This document shows, piece by piece, positions 43,839 to 53,992 of a stretch of DNA of 64,000 bases (its first letter is position 1; the number at the start of each line of letters is the position of its first letter). Source of the DNA: Rutpela maculata (taxonomy: Eukaryota > Arthropoda > Insecta > Coleoptera > Cerambycidae). Location: NCBI GenBank assembly GCA_936432065.2, contig OW386289.2, forward strand, positions 137,504,015 through 137,568,014, given 5' to 3'. A program made the translations under genes and the position numbers. The notes under the pieces were generated by a model. It saw only the letters and a program-made list of their open reading frames with translations, ran no database searches and had not been told where the DNA came from.

Positions 43839-44334
43839 TTAGCATGTCATTGTTTGGTACTTCATTTATTTCATTTAAAAGTATAAATAAAAATATATAA
43901 TGCGTACAATTTCGCGTTTAAACTGGTTAAACCGCACAAGGTACCACAGCGGTTAGGTGTTATGGCAAGCGACCCTCAGACAATGTTTTCTTAATTAGAT
44001 AATGATCTTCATAAAACTCAATCATGTTTATTTATTTTTATGTTCTGGGCTTCACTAAATTCGCTTTTTTTTTTTTTTGGGGGGGGGGGGATTTTGTCAT
44101 AAGACGGGTTTGTAGGGAAAATAAACAGAAAAAGCCCTACTCTAGCTGCCAAGTATTAGAAACAATTTCCACTAAATGCATCTTTGTATAGTTTTTGATT
44201 TCAACGAGGGGTCAAGGGAGTAGAGGGATATGGGTGGGTAATGTAGGTGTGTTTTATGGAGGGTGTGTTTGTAGAAATGTGGATTTTGATGGAAAAAATT
44301 TGCCACTCAATACGCCTTAACCGACCGTGCCATG
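43839..44334. other. Unassigned stretch
   Basis: No gene. Contains a long T then G homopolymer junction near 44068-44090. Confidence 0.4.
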
Positions 44335-44590
44335 AACATTAATGTCGCACGAGGGGCAAACCGCGAAGGAAATCTGGTGTACACTCAGAAGGAAATCCCA
44401 GGAAATCTTAAGGAAATCTTAGGAAGTCCGGAGGAAATCTTTTGCTTTTCGGATTTCTTCCCCCTCGCTCCCAGTCTTCAAAAATTTTTTGAAAAAAATT
44501 CGATGAAATCTGAGGGAAATCCGAGGAAATCTCTCATCTTCGTCAAAGAGGAAAGCTGGTATACAAAATTTTGGGCGCAATACGTACTTA
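44335..44590. repeat. Dispersed repeat with GGAAATC motif array, related to 9100-9390
   Basis: At least six GGAAATC steps (44369-44530). The CAAAGAGGAAAGCTGGTATA CAAAATTTTGGGCGCAATAC end matches 9335-9388. GAGGGGCAAACCGCGAAGGA is the inverse of the 9118-9142 segment. The 91-codon frame here is an artefact of the array. Confidence 0.5.
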
Positions 44591-44755
44591 TCACGATAAA
44601 CGCGTGATAGGTATTTTATTCTATTGTACAGTGGGACCAAAAGCCAAAAAATGCAGACAATTATTTAGAAGTTGGTACCGATGTAAAATAATTCATGCAA
44701 GATTCTAAATAGTCCAATCATTAGCTCAAATAAAGTGCGTTCGTAATGCAAAAAC

Positions 44756-45131
44756 AACCGCTGCCTAAGGAATCACTACTTTCACACTACTACCACATCG
44801 AGATTTTCTATCCAAGTCTCTTACAACGAAAAAGAATTTGATACTATATTTGCACTATGCACTCCACCATGTGGAAATAATTATTCATAGAACTATAATA
44901 ATATAATATGAAATCATCTACCCCAAGAAAACCATAAAACGATATGCCACATTGGTAGTGGGTGTGAGGGTGGTGATGGGGTGGTGGTTGATTTTTGAGA
45001 TCTTAGCTTCTCGTACATACACTAAATCCCAATTATACGGACTCTCGCTTGCTTACTTTACCTATTTACCCCCATTTACCAAACAACCTTTCAATGGAAC
45101 AAGATCAGAATATAAATCTAGTTCCAGATAT
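44756..45131 (-). mobile_element. Helentron/DINE-like element H1 (3' half, reversed)
   Basis: Begins with AACCGCTGCCTAAGGAATCA (3' end in reverse), ACTACCACATCGAGATTTTC, then AAACGATATGCCACATTGGT. The body continues to AACAAGATCAGAATATAAAT, where family identity ends. Core, GTCY tract and 5' hairpin are missing. Confidence 0.8.
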
Positions 45132-45190
45132 TAGTCCTGAGTCTGAGTACACTTCTGTAGGAAAGTTGACGTACCCCAATTCGGATTCAG

Positions 45191-45342
45191 CACACAAATA
45201 TACATAAGGAGTGATAGGTTTAGTCCTTGGAACAGAGTTTTTTTTTGTAGATCTGTGCACAGGTGCACTTTGTGCCACAGGTCTGCAAAAAAAAAATCTG
45301 TTCCAAGGACTAAACCTATCATTCCTTATATATTTTTGTGTG
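45191..45342. mobile_element. Foldback element 6 (nearly spacerless hairpin)
   Basis: CACAAATATACATAAGGAGT, GATAGGTTTAGTCCTTGGAACAG mirrors CTGTTCCAAGGACTAAACCTATC, ATTCCTTATATATTTTTGTG. The arms continue through TGCAGACCTGTGGCACA-like inner matches to the centre near 45268. About 75-nt arms, essentially no loop. Confidence 0.85.
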
Positions 45343-45475
45343 AAGCCTACGCTGCTTTCAGAACTGAAGGTCATACCGGAATGTTAGAAGCCTGCCGAAT
45401 GGTTGGTAGGCCCGTTGAAGAAGGTGGTTATCTTGGCACCCCTCGTTTACTTAGGTCACATGGTTCAGGTATTTG
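45343..45475 (+). other. Coding-like fragment adjoining the foldback
   Basis: The plus strand reads EAYAAFRTEGHTGMLEACRM, then VGRPVEEGGYLGTPRLLRSH, with balanced codon use and GC near 50%, unlike its surroundings, and is cut off on both sides. It looks like a captured exon or retroelement piece. Family not recognised. Confidence 0.3.
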
Positions 45476-46215
45476 CTTAATATACCTAAATAATATTCAG
45501 GTATTTGCACTCACTAACCGCACATGACATGGCTGTAATGAATTGGCTGGCGCAGCTACTGTGGCATTTTATTTTTTGCTTTTATTTAGTTAAGTGTTAC
45601 CAAAATCGACATAATCGATTTGTGTGTAATATGAAACATCCACAAACACAAAACAACTGATTAGTGATGCCCACGAACAGAAACTAACCAAATCAATAAC
45701 AGTAACAAATTCTAAAAATCTAATGATATTAGCAGTGGGCACAGTGCGACATGCATGTGAATATCTGAATTTAACATAATAAAGCATAGTAAAAAAATAT
45801 TATGAAAAAATTCTACATTTAGTTAAGGCTACTAGTATCAACAAATTTGTTATTTTTTTTTTATATTCTTGGAGTACTATCTGTTTTTTTATTTCATATT
45901 TATATTTTTTAAAATGTTTGATCTGCCTAATTGTCTCTCGTAAAATGTTGTACAATTTAAGAGCAAAATAAATATTTATGCCAATTGTGTTTAGGGTTAT
46001 TTTGACTGAAGTATTTTGTTGTTTTTGTCTTGTTTCATGATTGCGAGATTAATGTTTGATTCGGGTGAAATACTCCAAAATGGCTATTTCTTCATTTTAA
46101 TTTCTATGCCCCCTTACCTCAGAGGCACTCAGCCAAATGTGACTATTTATGCTATATATTTAAAAATTCAAACTGGGTATATAATAAAATTAAATTACAA
46201 ATTAAAAAAAAAAAA
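45476..46215. other. Unassigned stretch
   Basis: AT-rich; no gene seen. Confidence 0.4.
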
Positions 46216-46620
46216 CGACACAAAGATATCGACTAACTAATATAAAAAAAATAAATTAACACAACTTTAAAAATTATGAAATAATTTTAATTCCATATAC
46301 GAACTCTTATGATTTATTTAAATCCGGCTTACATTTTCTTTATGTCCTCGAGATTTGCTTTCTTATACGCATGAATATATCGGGAGCTGCTGTTTTGAAT
46401 CTAACTATTTAGTAGTTCGTCTTTACAGCAGCCCCCGACATATTCATGCGTATAAGAAAGCGAATCTCGAGGACATAAAGAAAGTGTAAGCTGGATTTAA
46501 ATAAATCATAAGAGTTCGTATGTGGAATCAAAATTATTTCATAATTTTTGAAGTTGTATTAATTAATTTTTTTTTTATATTACATTTTTTTTATATTAGT
46601 CGATATTTCTTTTTGGGTCG
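46216..46620. mobile_element. Foldback element 7
   Basis: Arms of about 177-195 nt around a loop of about 33 nt (46393-46425). Outer pair CGACACAAAGATATCGACTA / TAGTCGATATTTCTTTTTGGGTCG; middle pair GAACTCTTATGATTTATTTA / TAAATAAATCATAAGAGTTC; inner pair GAGCTGCTG / CAGCAGC. The outer edge (TTTTTGGGTCGGGGGTTA) also resembles the terminus CTTTTTGTGTCGGGGTTA at 47510, so it shares ends with the neighbouring H3 element. Confidence 0.9.
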
Positions 46621-47530
46621 GGGGTTAAAAATTAACTAACTTCAAACTTTTGGTTATTTTTTGGTGGTGCGTTAATTTCTTGGAGAAGTGTATATTCATT
46701 GCGTCGTTCCTATCCGATATAAAACTTATAGTTTAAACCGAATCCTTTACCATTTCTTAGAATGCAACGTATATACACTATCAAATTATAGTGTTAAAAC
46801 TAAACAATTTTGTCCGCCATCTCGGGACGTCCGCCATATTGATTTTAGTGTGACGTCATTTTATTTTCGTATTCTTCTCAGCAATTTCATTTGATACCCA
46901 TATCATGGGGGTGCATAAAAAATAACTGGTCCGCCATATTGGATTTGGAATGACGTTACTTAGCTAACCATGCATTGTCATCCAAACTAAACCTGTATGC
47001 AAAATTTCAGCTCAATCGGTTGTGGATAACTGTTTTAAAATTCAGTTGCATCCGCCATATTGAATTTAGTGTGACGTCATTTTACTTTCGTATTCTTCTC
47101 AGCAAACCCTTTCATTTTATACCCATATCATGGGGGTGCATAAAAAATAACTGGTTCGCCATCTTTGGGAGTCTGCCATATTGGATTTGGAATGACGTCA
47201 CTTAGCTAACCATGAATTGTCATCCAAACTAAACGTGTATGCAAAATTTCAGCTCAATCGGTTGGGGATAACTATTTTAAAATTCAGTTACAAGATTTGA
47301 CCCACAAAAACAAGGCAAGTTAAATAAAAGCTTGTAATCAAGATGGCGACCAAACATCAAAATCTAATATGGCAAAAACCTTCTCGATAAAATACTCTTT
47401 CAAATAAAAAAAGTGCATCAAAATCGGATCACCCGTTGAAGAGATATGAATCCACAGACAGACAGACAGGCAGACATATAAAAATACGCGTCAAGCTTAT
47501 AACACCTCTCTTTTTGTGTCGGGGTTAATA
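46600..47530 (-). mobile_element. GTCY-type element, family H3 (with tandem duplication)
   Basis: Bounded by CTTTTTGGGTCGGGGGTTA (46608) and CTTTTTGTGTCGGGGTTA (47511). In reverse it has a GTCTGYCTGTCTGTCTGTCT tract (47456-47477), then the core GGATTCATATCTCTTCAACG GGTGATCCGATTTTGATGCA. A body with a large internal tandem duplication is annotated separately. Layout (GTCY tract next to a short conserved core) parallels H1, but the sequence is unrelated. Confidence 0.6.
46830..47290 (+). repeat. Tandem duplication inside H3, unit about 220-240 bp
   Basis: Unit 1 (46830-47050) and unit 2 (47051-47290) share TCCGCCATATTGA, GTGTGACGTCATTTTA, GTATTCTTCTCAGCAA, CATATCATGGGGGTGCATAA, TTGGATTTGGAATGACGT and AATTTCAGCTCAATCGGTTG. 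TGACGTCA (CRE-type) occurs at 46851, 47072 and 47193. Confidence 0.85.
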
Positions 47531-48569
47531 AATCAGTAGATTCATGCATTATTTTTACATATCGCTTTTGTTATTTGTATTTGTTCAGAGGTTTTAAGTT
47601 GTTTTTTACGGCATCCCACCGTAGAATATCATACCCCAGTATCGACTTGATGATTCTTGCGTAGATTATTTTTAGATGTGTTCTTTTATTTTTCACCATG
47701 TCTTTGACCAGTTTAAATTTTGTACATTATTTGAGGTCATACCCGTTGAAACTTTTATTTAGGTTGAAATCCATAGCATATGAAAATGTAGACAATTCCA
47801 CCGAGAGCTAATTTTCCATAAGAGTGATGCGGAGTCCGTTTTTATTAGGATATTTTTTTTTTGTGAAGTTAAATCATACACACAATCCTGTTGCTTTGAG
47901 TCTCGGCCTACATTTTAAAAATATCAGTGCGGTAGTAGAAAAATATTTTTTAAACCTTATTGGGGTTGCACTTAGGAACAAAAAAAAAACAAGATATTGT
48001 TATTTTGAGTAAAAAATTTAAAATCATTTTTATGACACCCCTTAAGAGGCTGTAACTTAACAAAGAAGGAATATTTTGAAAAATGTTATAGGAAGAATTT
48101 CACTTAATTTGAGCTAAGGAATCTACAGTTAATTTTTTTCAACTTTGTCCCCTGATACCCTGTATATATAAAAAGAACACATACGGGTCGAAATGAGAAC
48201 CTCCTCTTTTTAAAAATATTTAGAACCCAGTTAAAAAAAGTAATGGGTTTTATGAAAGCTCTATAATTAAAGCTATTTACCGACATCGTCCTTGTTAAGA
48301 TTTTTGCAACATACTAATGTTATTAAAAACACATCGCAAATAAATAAATTAATTTACTTATCTCCATCCACATGGTTCATTATTGCGACTAAAAACAAAC
48401 CAAAACATAATTTATTCGGTGATCAATATTGAAATAAATACCCACAACAGAAGACTTATATGAAATCAAGACAAAGATGAAAGCGTCCTTCCGGCGGACA
48501 ATAAAACTGAAACTTCAGTTTTCAATTCCGAATGAAAACTGTAAAAATCTTCATTACCGATACTCCAGA
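47531..48569. other. Long stretch without recognised genes
   Basis: No gene or repeat partner recognised. A TGATACCCTGTATATA-type mariner terminus fragment lies near 48153-48168. Confidence 0.35.
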
Positions 48570-48945
48570 TTCCATTCAAGGCAACATATATTTACATTTA
48601 ACTGGCCATTCCATTGAACAATCACGTTGACGCAACAGGTGATTTTCACACCACTCTACAATCCTCCCCCTCCCCTCGCAGCGGTTTACTATCAACGAGG
48701 GTCGTACACGGCGTCCCGGTCCCTTTACGATCGCCCTTCTGCTGTTTAGGGCCCTCTTTTTGACAGAAACCTTCAGTCCCTGTTTAGCTTTGCTAGTGTA
48801 GTCTGTAGAGAGCACGAAACTGGATTGTATTAGATTTGAAACGGTTAAAAGACGAATGCCGAGGTGTATTAGTGTGTAAAGACCGCTCGAATCGGAATTT
48901 TGCATGTGGGGTTCAGCATGAAATGGTAGTTTTTGCTTTCGAAAT
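48570..48945 (+). promoter_or_regulatory. Candidate TATA-less promoter and 5' exon
   Basis: A local GC rise (48650-48790) leads to TTCAGTCC at 48770, a good arthropod initiator. Further on, ATGGGTGAGT at 48941-48950 is a strong 5' splice donor. If TSS and donor are real, exon 1 is about 170 nt and untranslated. The 109-codon frame on the opposite strand is regarded as incidental. Confidence 0.3.
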
Positions 48946-49288
48946 GGGTGAGTTTGATTTTTATTAGATAGCGAGATAAGAAATGCTTATCTTGTTATTT
49001 TATTTATCATTGTTTGTTTTTCTAGATTTCAGAACGATATTAAAATAAGCTGTCACTACATCATTACGTGAAAGGTATTTTTTTGGTCGTAAATTAGAAA
49101 TAACAATGATTACTAAAAGAGAAATTAATTTTGGCTGTTTATATTAAAATGAAAGATTGCAAAAGTATGATTTGATTTGTCGTAATGATATACATGTTAA
49201 CAAACAATCTTGTCATTAACCAAATTGACCAATTGTAGCAAACGTCTTTGAAATATATCTCTTATTTTTTTCTTTAAATATCTGACAG

Positions 49289-49470
49289 TTTTTATGGATT
49301 TGCTGCCCTGCAAGAAATTTCAAACTCGTAAAAATGTTAATTTCATTACGCCATTTAGAAGATGCAAGATGTATGAAAGAATAATTCTACGAATAAATTA
49401 CTGCTTAGTAAAGAGTCAAAGGCATATGAATCTCGCCTTGGTGTTCTGGGTTCTATTCCTAGCGGTGGCA
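49289..49470 (+). CDS. Candidate exon encoding a signal peptide/membrane anchor
   Basis: The preceding tract TTATTTTTTTCTTTAAATAT plus CTGACAG is a textbook 3' splice acceptor ending at 49288, and GTGAGT follows at 49471. The exon contains ATG at 49294 and an in-frame ATG at 49426. The latter opens MNLALVFWVLFLAVA, a hydrophobic stretch typical of a secretory signal peptide, and the exon ends in phase 0. If translation starts at 49294, 44 mostly basic residues precede the hydrophobic segment, giving a type II anchor instead. The following coding exon was not found within the window. This is the only place with a consistent acceptor-ATG-donor chain. Protein identity unknown. Confidence 0.35.
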
Positions 49471-49847
49471 GTGAGTTTTTCTTGATCTCGATTTCTCAAA
49501 ATTTGCCAAATGAGGTGTGACTAATCTTCTCCCTCATAAATTCATTTTAGAGGTACATGGTATTATTTTACCAGTGATATTTGATGAACAAGATGCATGC
49601 AAAATCTATTTTTAACAATAAACTGGCTAATTTATGAAATATGTAACTAACCTCGGACAAACAAACATAATGTTCATTTACTAACGTAATCATTATTAAT
49701 TAAGAATACACTGTAAGAAATTTAAGATTGTCATGTATACATACGTTTATAATGAGCGAATAATCTCATAATTATCTCGTTAATGATTCTAGAGACTGTG
49801 CAGTAAAAAGAGTGTGCTGCTGCGCAGATGTCATATTTTATTCTTTT
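49471..49847. other. Putative intron start, otherwise unassigned
   Basis: Begins with the GTGAGT donor; no further exon or repeat recognised before the H2 element. Confidence 0.3.
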
Positions 49848-50060
49848 AACCTCCCCACAATAAAATTGTGGGAGGTTACTGAAATTGGTCCAAAATCGAA
49901 AATTGAGATAACATGAAATCTTTACGTTTTGAGGTCTCAGGAACCCAAAAATTTATAAAATGTCTGTGTGTGTGTATCTATGTGAACACGATAGCGGCAA
50001 AACTGCTAAACGGATTTGGATGAAACTTTGCATGAAGGTTTTTTTAGTGCTCCAGAAGAT
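49848..50060 (+). mobile_element. GTCY-type element, family H2
   Basis: Starts with a self-complementary end, AACCTCCCCACAAT / ATTGTGGGAGGTT around AAA. A short GTCTGTGTGTGTGTATC tract and the core GAACACGATAGCGGCAAAAC, TGCTAAACGGATTTGGATGA follow. The same order as H1 (5' hairpin, AT block with AGGTCTCAGGA, microsatellite, core with a genuine-looking consensus) with different sequence. The 3' end was not determined. Confidence 0.6.
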
Positions 50061-50316
50061 CTGAAAATGTTTTGGTTGAGATCGTATTACGTTTAGTGCC
50101 GTTTTGGCACAACAAGTTGTTTATTTTATGATTACTTACAATTTGTAATGAACCACTGAAAAGTAGTAAAAATTTCGATTTCAACGATATATCACACATG
50201 CACCCTTTCGATTTGATTTCCGTGAAAAAAATTAAAAAGGGTTCGTTATATGTGCACACATGACAGCATCCAAAAAATATTATTGGTATTATTGTCGAGG
50301 GAAAATATATTTTCCC
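50061..50316. other. Unassigned, probably remainder of H2
   Basis: AT-rich; a 149-codon minus-strand frame (50044-50493) overlaps H2 and two other repeats and is considered chance. Confidence 0.35.
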
Positions 50317-50434
50317 ATCTGTCAAAAATATTTGGGTTGGTAACCTTTGTGAATGTTGATTTATAGCTAACCCCAAAATAGTATATTGTGTATTTAGGTG
50401 TGAAAGCAATACATCGATGCAATTTACATCGTCG

Positions 50435-50613
50435 TCCGGGAATGTGCTTTCACACCGAAGTACACATACTATTTTTTCTGAAATCACAGTCAATATTATT
50501 ATAAATTAAGGAATTTGTATTAATGCATAACATTTCTTTATTACAAATCTAACTGCTTACTAATAAATGCAATTTTAATGTGAGTTGGTTTGTCTGCGTG
50601 TATTTATTTACTA
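50435..50613 (-). repeat. Dispersed repeat, inverted partner of 9500-9675
   Basis: CCGGGAATGTGCTTTCACAC, CGAAGTACACATACTATTTT and CTGCTTACTAATAAATGCAA are the reverse complement of 9500-9675 with few changes. Confidence 0.75.
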
Positions 50614-50629
50614 TCTAAAATATACATAA

Positions 50630-50693
50630 AAAACCGTACGGGAATGTTACTTTCCCGGCCTAGGCCGGGAAAGTAACATTCCCGTACGGTTTT
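50630..50693. repeat. Perfect 64-bp spacerless palindrome
   Basis: Left half AAAACCGTACGGGAATGTTA, CTTTCCCGGCCT and right half AGGCCGGGAAAG, TAACATTCCCGTACGGTTTT are exact reverse complements meeting at 50661/50662 with no spacer and no mismatch. It is GC-rich relative to its flanks. It can form a 32-bp cruciform. Confidence 0.95.
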
Positions 50694-51240
50694 GTTGATC
50701 GTTGCTATTCAACGGATCTTTTCCGATCTGTTTTCTGATAGTTTCTTAGCAACGGACTAAAATACTGGAATTGTGTATTTTTCGATCTGAAATCGCGCCG
50801 AAAATGTAGACATTGCCGATCGATTTCAGAAAAATATATATTTCTTAAAATTTAAGAATATTACATAGCTATTTTGAAAATTTCTGCCTGGTTCCCGTAC
50901 TTTCAACTAAAATCTAGTACAATGTAATGTTTATGAAGTTGTAAATACTTTGTCCTAAAATAGGACTCTTTTTGTAGGTTGGAAATCTAACCTGTAATTA
51001 GCAGTCTATTTTTTTTATTAATCAACAATATAAAAAAATTATTTGCGTGAATTTTTAAATATTTGCTTGGAACCACTGTGGCTCCAAGCTGAAAATGCGT
51101 ATACAAACATTAAAAATGAGAATAAACTTGAAAAACTTAAACATGATGCAGATAGATAGGTTATGTCCCTAAATATATTTCATAACCTGAAAATCAACAT
51201 TCGTAAAGGTTACCAACCCAAATATTTTTGACAGATGTCA

Positions 51241-52199
51241 AAACTCATTTTAGTTGGTTTTTTTAAAGGTAATAATTGTTTATAGCCGTGTTCGGATATT
51301 GCGTCTGATTGATGGGACGCGTCACAATCGTTCGTTTAGTGGATATGGAGCTAACCGAGCTAAATCTGAAACGTTCGAATATTACAAAATAAGGGCCGAA
51401 GCTCGACTTGCTCGAACCTTTTTGATCCAGCAGGAAGATTTTAATTTGACGCATGCGCAGTCTTCTTAATTGTCCATAATGTTATTGACTTGTTGAGGTT
51501 AAGGTTGGCTAAATTCTGTGTTGTTATTTTTTTTTCGCTATCCAATGTTCTACAAAATCTTCGAAACGTTATCTGTTAATATCCTTATAATATCCGGCAA
51601 TTGATTAGTTAACACACAACATAAACAAACATGAGAGGTTATGTTTTCACAGATTGCTTGCACTTCAGTTCGTTCGATATTTGTTCATGAAATAAATGGC
51701 TCCAAAGTCACGTGTAACTTATCTGTTTGCTCAGTACTCTGATGTCCAATGTAATATCCAAACACAGCTTATAAAGATCCACCGTGTGGGGAGGTTCCAG
51801 CGACTTCCAGTAGCTGCCGATTTTTTTTATAAGTAAGAGTTACGTTCCTCTTAGTGAATTCTATTGGCTTTTCACGGCACTTCAAACTCTTTCTTAGGCA
51901 GTACTGAATAAATATCCACAGTGATATGGTAAAAGAGACGGTGGTGTACTTAAAAGCTAAAGCTTTTGATTCATTGGTTTGCAAAATCAACGTTACCTAT
52001 GATAAGATTGTAGGTTTAATTGCTATATTTGCATTTTTAATAATCTCCATCTTGATTGTCGAAACGAAGGTTAACATACTGTGCAGTATCTTATCAAAGG
52101 TGTTACAAAACTCTTCACGTGCATTTTCTTCTTAAAATGTTTCATAGCCTTTATATTTACTCGATTTTTTTTCAAAAACACTAGGGTTCTTTCTGCAGC
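51241..52199. other. Long stretch without recognised genes
   Basis: Short frames (60-73 codons) on both strands show no domain. Nothing else identified. Confidence 0.4.
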
Positions 52200-52345
52200 T
52201 GACACTAATTTACTATCCAAATTTCAATAAAACCGGACTTGTCTCCCTGAAGTTATCGTGCATACAAAAACACGATTGTCGGAGGGGCAGACGGACAGGT
52301 AGACAGACTGACATTTTAAAACGGACATTTTAAAGTTCAAAATTC
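52200..52345 (-). mobile_element. GTCY-type element fragment, family H4
   Basis: In reverse: GTCAGTCTGTCTACCTGTCC, GTCTGCCCCTCCGACAATCG, then TGTATGCACGATAACTTCAG GGAGACAAGTCCGGTTTTAT and TGAAATTTGG. The tract-plus-core arrangement and the shared words GCACGATAACT and TTGAAATTTGG place it with DINE-1/mini-me-like elements. Ends not determined. Confidence 0.6.
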
Positions 52346-52756
52346 TGTGACTAACACATTAATATGATTTTTTTTCTCTACAAGCGATGTATTCAGTTTT
52401 AGCACTTATGTAATTTTTGAATTTCAGATTATAATACGGAAGAAATGAGTATAACGTTTTTTGTAGAGAATTTTATAAGCTTTATTTTTTATTTGAATCA
52501 TAATTTCGATATCGCTGATGGTTAGCGAGATAAAAACAAAAACTGAATCGGAGCTCCACTCTTTCAAGATGGTGGATCGAGAGCAACAGATTGGGTTCAC
52601 GACTTTCAGAAAATAGCACAAAACGGTCACACCGACACGCTGCACCATGTTACGTTTATTATAGCAACAATTATATACTTCAATATTCGTCAACTCTTTC
52701 AGCATAAATATGATCTTTGATATGTCCCAGACAAAAAAGTTGGAAGGATTATAGAC
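52346..52756. other. Unassigned stretch
   Basis: Nothing recognised. Confidence 0.35.
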
Positions 52757-53156
52757 TAAGAGCTGGCAACAGAGGAGGACATGTGACTCAATGTAGTCGG
52801 TATTTTGTCGAGTGCAGGTTCGATTGTTACCGTCATAGTGAGAGCCCGGTCGCCAGAAGGCAGTCTGGAAGGATAATGGGTGGGTGGACGGTCAAACATA
52901 TATTTTTTTCGAGTAAAAATAGTGATAAGGTGCAGCGGTGAAAATTTGTAGAATGACTGAAGACAGTATAAGTAAGTAGGAAATAAATCGGGGTGGAACA
53001 ATAGTTTATTGAACATCTCCAAATTAGGTGGACAAATCGTCAAAAGTACACTTGATGATGTAAAATGTGAAAATACAGAGAAAAGTGATCGATCGGTTAA
53101 GGCGCTGACGCTCTCAGCATCTATATTTTTTCTCTTTTTCTTCCACTTAGCCTTCT

Positions 53157-53876
53157 GGGTGGCTATTCTTGAGCTTGAGGGAGTAGAATGAGTAAGAGAA
53201 AATAATCTTTTTCTACTCCCTCATGTAAAGTTTGTATTCCTGAATTTATTTTCCCCAGCCAAGTAGATGAAAACACTCCCTACTAATTCCCTTACTTTTA
53301 GTGAGAGAAAATCGAGGGAAAACAGAAAAGAAACATTTTTTAAGTACTTTGCAAGTTATGATGATCGTGCGTGTGTGGACGTATCATATTAATTCGGTTT
53401 TATTTAAATAATGGATATCGAAGATTTAGTGGTTAGACAAGTTTTGGATGATTTAGAAGATGCGGAGGAACAGTTTGAAAATGCGAAAAATATTCGAATT
53501 TTAGGAAAAACGGATCTCTTTGAATTGTCGGATCAAATTTTTGTTCGTTTATTTAGGTTGTCCAAACCATTAGTGAGACATCTTATAGATATTTTAAACC
53601 CACTGCTTCATCATCCGCCAAAGATGTCACGCCACCACCAAACAGTTTTTGGCCACCACAGCTGACAAATATCAGATATAGGAGAGTTCTGATTGGTTAT
53701 ATTGTGAAGAGCAATATGACAACACTGTAGACTTCTCCCTCAAACTTTCACCGGTCCCTCGTTATTCCTTTTGTTTAAGAATACATGTTTTTCGAGTAGG
53801 GGAATTTCAAGTGAAAGACGAGAGAATTAATTCGCCGAGGAGTAACAATTTCTCTCGCGCTCAAGAATAGCCAGCC
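53157..53876 (+). mobile_element. PIF/Harbinger deletion derivative
   Basis: Terminal repeats GGGTGGCTATTCTTGAGC (53157) and GCTCAAGAATAGCCAGCC (53859-53876) match over 18 nt with one change. Inside is the N-terminal part of a Harbinger-type transposase (53411-53665). Autonomous Harbingers are several kb and also encode a Myb-like protein, so this 720-bp copy is non-autonomous. A 3-bp TWA target duplication could not be confirmed. Confidence 0.65.
53411..53665 (+). pseudogene. Truncated Harbinger (HARBI1-like) transposase N-terminus
   Basis: 84 codons from ATG. After an acidic lead (DLEDAEEQFENAK), FVRLFRLSKPLVRHLIDILN PLL matches the conserved FRLSKxxVxxLIxxLxPLL block that precedes the DDE nuclease domain in Harbinger and HARBI1 proteins of 350-400 aa. 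The catalytic DDE region is absent; the frame runs into unrelated sequence (KMSRHHQTVFGHHS) and stops. Confidence 0.6.
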
Positions 53877-53978
53877 TGGTGTTTTGCACATAATTTCATT
53901 TTGAAACAAACAATAAGTACGCAAATTGTCAGAAGTGCACTTGATCATGTAAATGTTGCGAAATTTTTTGCAACTTTG

Positions 53979-53992
53979 GCGCCATCTGGCGG
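53979..53992. promoter_or_regulatory. CTCF-like motif
   Basis: GCGCCATCTGGCGG is a close match to the reverse CTCF core (GCGCCMYCTGGTGG). It lies in the right part of foldback 8. Confidence 0.25.

Larger units (their letters stand above)
50317..51240. mobile_element. Terminal-inverted-repeat element around a palindrome
   Basis: Left end CATCTGTCAAAAATATTTGG, GTTGGTAACCTTTGTGAATG (50317-50363) mirrors CATTCGTAAAGGTTACCAAC CCAAATATTTTTGACAGATG (51196-51240). About 45-nt inverted termini enclose 0.9 kb containing the 9500-related repeat and a perfect 64-bp palindrome. No transposase. Confidence 0.65.

Noticed and set aside
44332..44607. 91-codon frame in the GGAAATC array
   Set aside because: Repeat-driven low-complexity frame; the related repeat at 9100-9390 does not keep it.
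48576..48905. 109-codon minus-strand frame
   Set aside because: Reads through the GC-rich promoter-like region; no domain and no supporting splice or start context. The plus-strand exon model explains the composition better.
50044..50493. 149-codon minus-strand frame
   Set aside because: It overlaps the H2 element and the dispersed repeat shared with 9500-9675, has no domain, and similar frames are expected by chance in repeats.
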